This document shows positions 5,802-10,631 of a DNA stretch of 10,631 nucleotides, in pieces (position 1 is the stretch's first letter; each line of letters begins with the position of its first letter). The notes under the pieces are model-generated. The model saw only the letters and a list, made by a program, of their open reading frames with translations, was not told where the DNA came from and made no database searches. The stretch spans positions 1 to 10,631 of the forward strand of contig JAEZHJ010000122.1 of assembly GCA_023436925.1 (NCBI GenBank). The letters run 5' to 3'. The position numbers were made by a program, and so were the translations under genes. Origin of the DNA: Actinomycetes bacterium (GTDB lineage: Bacteria; Actinomycetota; Actinomycetes; Propionibacteriales; Propionibacteriaceae).

Positions 5802-6952
5802 CCCTGCCCGAGGAGGCGCTGCGGGACCTCGTCCCGGCGGTGCTGGGCGTCCTCGTCCGTCGCGGAGCCGACTTCGCAACGGCCGAGGACGCCGTCCAGG
5901 AGGCGCTGCTGACGGCGCTGCGGACCTGGCCGGACGACCCCCCGCGCGACCCGAAGGGCTGGCTGGTCACCGTGGCCTGGCGGAAGTACCTCGACTCGGT
6001 GCGGTCGGACGCCGCCCGGCGGGGACGCGAGGAGCGGGTCGCCGCCGAGCCCCCACCCGGGCCCGCCGAGGACGCCGACCACACCCTGCAGCTCTACCTG
6101 TTGTGCGCCCACCCGGCGCTGTCCCCGGCGTCGGCGGTGGCGCTCACCCTGCGGGCGGTGGGCGGCCTGACCACAGGGCAGATCGCGGCCGCCTACCTGG
6201 TGCCGGAGGCGACGATGGCGCAGCGGATCGGCCGGGCGAAGCGGGCCGTCAGTTCGGCCCGCTTCGACCAGTCCGGTGACCTGCCGACCGTGCTGACCAC
6301 GCTGTACCTCGTGTTCAACGAGGGGTACACCGGCGACGTCGACCTGGCCGCCGAGGCGATCCGGCTCACCCGGCAGCTGGCCACCCTCAGCGACGAGCCG
6401 GAGGTGGCCGGGCTGTTGGCGCTGATGCTGCTGCACCACGCCCGGCGCGCGGCGCGCACCGACCGGGCGGGCCGGTTGGTGCCCCTGGCCGAGCAGGACC
6501 GGACGCTGTGGCGGACGGACCTGATCGCGGAGGGGATCGACCTGCTGCAGGCGGCCCTGGCCCGGGACCGGCTCGGGCCCTACCAGGCGCAGGCCGCGAT
6601 CGCCGCCCTGCACGCTGACGCGCAGTCGGCCGAGGAGACCGACTGGGTGCAGATCGTCGAGTGGTACGACCAGTTGCTGGCCCTGACCGGGTCTCCGGTG
6701 GTGGCCCTCAACCGCGCCGTCGCGCTCGGGGAGGCGGACGGCGCACCCGCCGGCCTGGCCGCCCTGGCGGGCGTGGACCCGGCCATCCCGCGGCACGCCG
6801 CGGTCGCCGCCTACCTGCACGAGCAGGCGGGCGATCTGGTGACCGCGGGAGGGTTGTACGCCGAGGCGGCCCGGGCCGCGTCCAACCTGGCCGAGCGGGA
6901 CCATCTCACCCGCCACGCGGCCCGCCTGAACCAACTCCTGGGCGGTAGGTAA
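5798..6952 (+). CDS. ECF42-type RNA polymerase sigma factor with long C-terminal extension
   Basis: This 384-residue protein is about twice the length of a minimal ECF sigma factor. Region 2 spans about 5-75 (FATAEDAVQEALLTALRTW, then GWLVTVAWRKYLDSVR). Region 4 spans about 98-150 (ALTLRAVGGLTTGQIAAAYL, then ATMAQRIGRAKRAV). The remaining 230 residues form the helical extension typical of ECF42 (DUF6596 / TPR-like). It begins with LYLVFNEGY (169-177) and includes LLLHHARRAAR, GPYQAQAAIAALHA and VVALNRAVALGEADG. In the ECF41/ECF42 groups the C-terminal extension replaces a separate anti-sigma factor, and no anti-sigma gene is present here. The start is GTG 5798, overlapping the YCII stop by GTGA without its own strong ribosome binding site. 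Longer frames starting at 5746-5750 would lie within the YCII gene. It likely directs transcription from the TGTCGA promoter at 5311; other targets are unknown. Confidence 0.92.
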   Translation: MTLPEEALRDLVPAVLGVLVRRGADFATAEDAVQEALLTALRTWPDDPPRDPKGWLVTVAWRKYLDSVRSDAARRGREERVAAEPPPGPAEDADHTLQLYLLCAHPALSPASAVALTLRAVGGLTTGQIAAAYLVPEATMAQRIGRAKRAVSSARFDQSGDLPTVLTTLYLVFNEGYTGDVDLAAEAIRLTRQLATLSDEPEVAGLLALMLLHHARRAARTDRAGRLVPLAEQDRTLWRTDLIAEGIDLLQAALARDRLGPYQAQAAIAALHADAQSAEETDWVQIVEWYDQLLALTGSPVVALNRAVALGEADGAPAGLAALAGVDPAIPRHAAVAAYLHEQAGDLVTAGGLYAEAARAASNLAERDHLTRHAARLNQLLGGR

Positions 6953-6966
6953 CGGCCGCAACGGCA

Positions 6967-6992
6967 CGTCTGCGCAGCAGGATTGCGCGACG
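6967..6992. terminator. Hairpin between convergent genes, possible bidirectional terminator
   Basis: Bases 6967-6976 pair with 6984-6992 over nine base pairs with a single T bulge, around the 7-base loop GCAGGAT. It lies in the 73-base gap between the sigma gene stop and the stop of the ABC ATPase on the opposite strand, where transcription must end from both sides. No T-tract follows on either strand. Confidence 0.45.
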
Positions 6993-7025
6993 CCTGACTG
7001 GAGTCCGCCAGGACCCGTTCCGACC

Positions 7026-7850
7026 TCACCCGGCCCGGGCAGCCAGGGCGAGTCGCGCCTGGCGCCGCTCGGCCTGCGCATCGGGGTCGGCAACCAAACT
7101 GGAGGCCAGTAGCCGGCGCGAGTAGTGGTGCTCCGGCGCCGACGCGACCTGTCCGGCCTCACCCAGCTCGACGATCTCGCCCCGGTACATCACAGCGATC
7201 CGGTCGCTCATGTGCCGCACGACCGCCAAGTCGTGGGAGATGAACAGATAGGCGACTCCCGTCTCCTGCTGGATCTGCCGGAACAGGTCGAGGACGGTGG
7301 CCTGAGTCGACAGGTCGAGCGCTGACACCGGCTCGTCGCAGACGATCAGCCGAGGCGAGAGCGCCAGCGCCCGCGCGATCGCGATCCGCTGCCGCTGACC
7401 GCCACTGAACTCCCGCGGTCGCCTCGAGCCGGAATCGCTCGGCATCGCCACCGCATCCAGCAACTGCGCCACCCGGGCGCGTGAGTCACGTCTCGACCTG
7501 CCTTGGGCGATCAACGGCTCGGTAAGGATGTCCTCGACACTCAGTGCCGGGTTCAGCGACGAGTAGGGATCCTGGAAGACCACCTGGAGGTCGCGGGCCA
7601 GCTCCCGGCGCCGCCGCGACGGCAGATGGGCGATTTCCTCGCCGTCGAACCGGATGGAGCCGCCGGTCACCGGGGCCAAACCGAGAAGTGCGCGTCCGGT
7701 GGTGGTCTTGCCGCAACCGGATTCGCCCACAAGCCCCAGGGTTTCCCCCGGCGCGATCGAGAACGAAATCCCGTGCAGAACCTCGACCGAGCGGCGACCG
7801 AGGCCACCGTAGGTCACGACGAGGTCGGAGACGGTCAGGAGGTCGGGCAT
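7026..7850 (-). CDS. DppF/OppF-like ATP-binding protein of a peptide-type ABC importer
   Basis: This 274-residue nucleotide-binding subunit has Walker A GESGCGKT (42-49), Q-loop VFQDPYSSLNP (Gln93), signature FSGGQRQR (148-155), Walker B LIVCDEP (168-174) and the switch His206 in ISHD. The peptide/nickel-subfamily C-terminal motif is present as HHYSRRLLAS (241-250). It would pair with the ATPase half of the fused protein encoded upstream to form a heterodimeric motor. It overlaps the end of that gene by 16 bases but has its own strong ribosome binding site, GGAAGG (complement of 7858-7863), seven bases before the ATG. The tail after residue 255 is short and Ala/Arg-rich, with nothing recognisable. 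It is the last gene of the operon in this window and faces the ECF42 gene tail to tail. Confidence 0.92.
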   Translation of the reverse strand: MPDLLTVSDLVVTYGGLGRRSVEVLHGISFSIAPGETLGLVGESGCGKTTTGRALLGLAPVTGGSIRFDGEEIAHLPSRRRRELARDLQVVFQDPYSSLNPALSVEDILTEPLIAQGRSRRDSRARVAQLLDAVAMPSDSGSRRPREFSGGQRQRIAIARALALSPRLIVCDEPVSALDLSTQATVLDLFRQIQQETGVAYLFISHDLAVVRHMSDRIAVMYRGEIVELGEAGQVASAPEHHYSRRLLASSLVADPDAQAERRQARLALAARAG

Positions 7851-9634
7851 GACTCAGCCTTCCGGTCGGTCGCGGGCCGCAGGTCGTCCAGATCGAGGAT
7901 GGCGCCTAGCAGGCTTCGGGTGTACGGGTGCTGCGGGTTGCGGAATACCTCACGCACCTCACCCGACTCGACGATTCGGCCGCGCTGCATCACCGCCACT
8001 CTGCTACACAGGTCCGCGACCACGCCGAAGTTGTGGGTCACCATCAGGATCGCCATGCCCGACTCGCGCTGGAGGTCGCGGAGCAGGTCGAGGACCTCGG
8101 CCTGCACCGTGACGTCGAGGGCCGTGGTCGGCTCGTCCGCGATCAGCAGCGAAGGCTTGCAGGCGATCGCACCGGCGATCAGCACCCGCTGCGCCATCCC
8201 TCCCGAGATCTGGTGCGGATAGGACTCGAAGGTCCGCTTCGGGTCGTTGATGCCGACGCGCGCCAGCATCGAGAGGGCGTGCTCCCGCGCCTGCTTGCGA
8301 CCCATCCCCGACTGCGCCCGAATGCCATGGACGAGTTGGGCTCCGATCCGGAAGGACGGGTCCAGGTTCGACATCGGCTCCTGCGGGATGTAGGCCATGC
8401 CGGCGCCGCGGTGGCTGCCGAGTTGCGCCTCGCTGGCGTCGGTCAGATCCACTCCGTTGAAGCCGATGAACGAGGCGCGCCGCACGGCTTCCTCGGGCAA
8501 GAGCCCGAGGATCGAGAACGCGGTCTGGGTCTTGCCGGAGCCGGACTCGCCCACCAACCCGAGAACCTCGCCGTGGGCGAGGTCGAACGAAATCCCGTCC
8601 ACCACTACCGAGGCGCTCTCCCCGTTCGGGTAGGCGACAGTGAGGTCACGCACCGACAGAAGGGCGGCCGGGTCAGCAGCGGGCGAGGTCTCGCGATCCG
8701 ATCCCGGCGAGATCGCAGCCAGAACGCGAGCTGCCGACCGGCGTCGGGACCGCTTGCTCGGCCGCACCGGCGTGCCCTCGAGGATGTCGTTGAGCGCGTT
8801 GCCGAGCAGCACCAGCGCAGCGGTGGTGAGTCCGATCGCCAGGCCGGGCCAGAGCATCTGCAACGGGGCCACGTAGATGTTGTTGAAGGCCGCCGCCAGA
8901 ATGCCTCCCCAGGTTGGGGCGTTCGGATCCCCTAGTCCGAGGAACTCCAGACCGGCCTGCATGCCGATCGCGGCGCTTGCAACGAAAGAGGTCTGGATAA
9001 CGACGGGAGCCCGGATTGCGATGAGTACGTGTCGGCCGATGATCCTCAGGTCCGACAACCCTGAGACGTGGGCCGCGTCGATGTACAGCTCGTTCTTGAC
9101 CCGCACGACGAGGTTGCGGACCAACCAGAAGTAGGACGGCGAACAGAGCACACCGAAGACCGCCATCGCGGTCTGCGGGGTCGCCCCGACGACGGTGTAC
9201 AGCGAGATCAGGATGACCACACCTGGAACGGCCATGAGCACGTTGAAGACCCACATGTTCACGACGTCCACGGCTTTGCCGTAGTAGCCGGCCACCAGGC
9301 CGAACGGGACGCCAATGATGATGGCGGTCCCGGCCATGATGAGCGCGGACTGAACCATTCCGGTGGTGCCGACGATGAGCCGGCTGAAGATGTCGCGACC
9401 CGTTCGGTCGCCGCCCAGGAAGTACTCGCCGAACGGCGGCGCATCAGCGAGCGACAAGATCACCTGGTCGACCGGGAAGGGTGCCAGCCACTCCGCGAAT
9501 ACTGCGGTGACCAGGATGATCGCCACCACCACGAGCGAGCCGACCCCCAACGGGTTGCGGAGCAGTCGGAAGAACAACCCACGCCGCTGAAGACCCGCCC
9601 CGCTATGGGCCTGGGCGGGAACGAGGCCACTCAT
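7835..9634 (-). CDS. Fused DppC-like permease and DppD-like ATPase of a peptide-type ABC importer
   Basis: Two normally separate subunits are joined in 599 residues. Residues 1-290 are a DppC-type permease: a first transmembrane helix at about 31-50, the family motif FLGGDRTGRDIFSR (72-85), further hydrophobic segments, the EAA-type coupling loop DAAHVSGLSDLRIIGRHVL (186-204), and the typical GLEFLGLGDPNAPTWG (228-243). A basic, Ser/Arg/Ala-rich linker (about 290-324) leads to an ATPase domain. That domain has Walker A GESGSGKT (362-369), Q-loop Gln418, signature SGGMAQR (477-483), Walker B LLIADEP (496-502), His534, and the peptide-family HPYTRSLLGA motif (569-578). The frame is continuous, with no sign of a sequencing join. 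Such permease/ATP-binding fusions are known among actinobacterial dipeptide/oligopeptide/nickel transporters. Its ATG overlaps the stop of the DppB-like gene by ATGA, implying coupled translation. The substrate is not determined by the sequence; peptides, nickel complexes and other small molecules are possible. Confidence 0.93.
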   Translation of the reverse strand: MSGLVPAQAHSGAGLQRRGLFFRLLRNPLGVGSLVVVAIILVTAVFAEWLAPFPVDQVILSLADAPPFGEYFLGGDRTGRDIFSRLIVGTTGMVQSALIMAGTAIIIGVPFGLVAGYYGKAVDVVNMWVFNVLMAVPGVVILISLYTVVGATPQTAMAVFGVLCSPSYFWLVRNLVVRVKNELYIDAAHVSGLSDLRIIGRHVLIAIRAPVVIQTSFVASAAIGMQAGLEFLGLGDPNAPTWGGILAAAFNNIYVAPLQMLWPGLAIGLTTAALVLLGNALNDILEGTPVRPSKRSRRRSAARVLAAISPGSDRETSPAADPAALLSVRDLTVAYPNGESASVVVDGISFDLAHGEVLGLVGESGSGKTQTAFSILGLLPEEAVRRASFIGFNGVDLTDASEAQLGSHRGAGMAYIPQEPMSNLDPSFRIGAQLVHGIRAQSGMGRKQAREHALSMLARVGINDPKRTFESYPHQISGGMAQRVLIAGAIACKPSLLIADEPTTALDVTVQAEVLDLLRDLQRESGMAILMVTHNFGVVADLCSRVAVMQRGRIVESGEVREVFRNPQHPYTRSLLGAILDLDDLRPATDRKAESCPTS

Positions 9635-10575
9635 CGCACTCTCGCTTTCGGGTTCAGCAGACCATTGAGAACTTCGACTGTCACGTTCACCCCGACCACA
9701 ACCAGCACCATGAAGGACACGACGCCCATCACGACCGGGATGTCGCCGGTCTCACCGGCCGTGACCGCCAGCGTGCCCAAGCCGGCGATCGCGAAGACCC
9801 GCTCGATGATCACCGATCCGCCGAGCAGGCCAATCACCTGGAAGGACAAGACGGTGAGCGCAGGGCCGGCGGCGTTGCGCAGCGCATGGCGGTAGATGAC
9901 AGCGCGTCGCGAGATGCCGCGGCTGCGCAGCGTCCGGACGTAGTCCTGCCGCATCACGTCCAGCATGGACCCCCGGATCTGCTGCGCGACCGACGCGACG
10001 CTGGCGATTGAGATAGCCACCACAGGCAGCGTGATGCTGGCCAGCCAGGGCCCGAAGCCCTTGGAGATCGGCACGAACCCGGTGGCCGGGAAGAGCTTGA
10101 TGGCGATTGCGAAGACCAGCACGAGAACGAGGGCGACCCAGAACCCGGGCAGCGCCGCGGCAGCCACCGACACCACCTGCAGGACCCTGTCCAGCGCGCC
10201 ACCCCGAACCGCTGCGGCGACGCCGACCAGCACGCTGAGCAGCGTGATGAAGACCAGACCGACGACAACAAGGCTGAGGGTGATGGGCAGTCGGGTGGCC
10301 AGGATGTCCGTAACCGGCTGGCGGGTGGCGAAGGACACGCCGAGGTCGCCGGTGAGGGCACCGGTGATCCAGTCGAAGAACTGCTCCAGCACAGGCCGGT
10401 CCAGCCCGAGCTGGACGACCCGGGTCGCGACCTCTTCCTGGGTGGCGGTCTTGCCCAGGATGTTGCGGACGATGACCTCACCGCCGCGCAGGTAGAGCAG
10501 GAAGAAGGTGATGGTGCACACGCTCAGCAGGACGCCGATGCCGGCACCCAGTCGTTTCAGGATCAGCCTTGCCAT
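9631..10575 (-). CDS. DppB-like permease of a peptide-type ABC importer
   Basis: This 314-residue permease starts MARLILKRLG, followed by a transmembrane helix (about 10-29), which is standard for DppB/OppB proteins. The periplasmic-side family motif GDLGVSF is at 76-82 and LPITLSL at 96-102. The central transmembrane block follows, with the ATPase-contacting loop DYVRTLRSRGISRRAVIYRHALRNA at 211-235 and VIIERVFAIAGLG at 255-267. The C-terminus LLNPKARVR matches the family's usual NPxxR ending. It forms the transmembrane pore with the DppC half of the fused protein downstream, with which it overlaps by four bases (ATGA). The start lacks a strong ribosome binding site. The gene is probably an internal member of an operon that begins outside the window. 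Confidence 0.93.
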   Translation of the reverse strand: MARLILKRLGAGIGVLLSVCTITFFLLYLRGGEVIVRNILGKTATQEEVATRVVQLGLDRPVLEQFFDWITGALTGDLGVSFATRQPVTDILATRLPITLSLVVVGLVFITLLSVLVGVAAAVRGGALDRVLQVVSVAAAALPGFWVALVLVLVFAIAIKLFPATGFVPISKGFGPWLASITLPVVAISIASVASVAQQIRGSMLDVMRQDYVRTLRSRGISRRAVIYRHALRNAAGPALTVLSFQVIGLLGGSVIIERVFAIAGLGTLAVTAGETGDIPVVMGVVSFMVLVVVGVNVTVEVLNGLLNPKARVR

Positions 10576-10631
10576 CTCACACCCGTGCCCCGCTGCGCTG
10601 CCTTGCCGATCGCACGTCGCCCTCTTCCTCA
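10576..10631 (-). other. Right-edge stretch upstream of the permease gene; possible end of an upstream gene
   Basis: One minus-strand frame is open from the edge for 17 codons and stops with TGA at 10577-10579, one base before the ATG of the permease gene. That is the spacing of a tightly packed operon, so it could be the tail of the upstream gene. The predicted tail is short, charged and not recognisable, and an open frame of this length is expected by chance at this GC content. The permease frame is also open across this stretch. Confidence 0.2.

Noticed and set aside
5744..7162. Long open frame on the minus strand (472 codons) opposite the ECF42 sigma gene
   Set aside because: It is Gly/Arg/Gln/Pro-rich with no domain, runs through the clearly coding sigma gene on the plus strand, and extends into the end of the ABC ATPase. 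Long antisense frames are expected at this GC content.
7503..9895. Plus-strand open frames of 239-335 codons opposite the ABC genes
   Set aside because: They have no motifs and unnatural His/Arg/Asp-rich composition, and the minus strand carries complete, motif-rich ABC subunits across the same bases.
1..10631. CRISPR array, tRNA or rRNA genes, insertion sequence, prophage or attachment-site repeats
   Set aside because: No regularly spaced direct repeats outside the RCC1 coding repeats, no cloverleaf-like sequence, no transposase or integrase motifs, and no long terminal inverted repeats were seen on reading both strands.

Overview
The window is a gene-dense piece of a very GC-rich bacterial chromosome. 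Its features are typical of an actinomycete (Actinomycetota): GTG starts, start codons lying six bases after TANNNT -10 boxes (leaderless style), an ECF sigma factor with a long C-terminal extension next to a DGPF/YCII protein, and a peptide-type ABC permease fused to its ATPase. I cannot name genus or species from this sequence. I see no tRNA, rRNA, CRISPR array, transposase, integrase or phage gene.

Layout. (1) Bases 2-1684, plus strand: the 3' part of a secreted-type RCC1 beta-propeller protein followed by three Ig-like repeats; its N-terminus lies off the left edge. (2) Bases 1705-2112: a perfect 7+7 bp palindrome of the CsoR/CstR operator type, then a small rhodanese lipoprotein. (3) Bases 2161-3057: an alpha/beta hydrolase with a probable leaderless promoter. 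(4) Bases 3071-5244: an ArsR-fold repressor whose probable operator brackets its own -10 box and covers its start codon, followed by a SulP-family anion transporter with a STAS domain. (5) Bases 5311-6952: a DGPF/YCII protein and an ECF42-type sigma factor overlapping by GTGA, with a match to the recalled ECF42 target promoter in front. (6) Bases 7026-10575, minus strand: three overlapping genes of a dipeptide/oligopeptide/nickel-type ABC importer (DppB-like permease, DppC-DppD fusion, DppF-like ATPase). The upstream part of this operon, possibly including the substrate-binding protein, is outside the window.

How the parts work together. The ECF42/YCII pair looks like a self-contained, autoregulated sigma module. 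The ABC genes form one translationally coupled operon converging on it. The rhodanese and the ArsR-SulP pair may share a sulfur/anion theme, but this is inference: the SulP substrate is not settled, and the ArsR protein has no cysteine and so cannot sense metal or persulfide by thiol chemistry. The ABC operon has visibly lower GC (two 60-base lines counted by hand at 62-65%) than the left part (two lines at 75-80%), so it may have a different history.

The best leads are regulatory: the CsoR/CstR-like site before the rhodanese, the compact leaderless ArsR promoter/operator, and the ECF42 promoter match. All protein families here are known; I found no convincing wholly new system.
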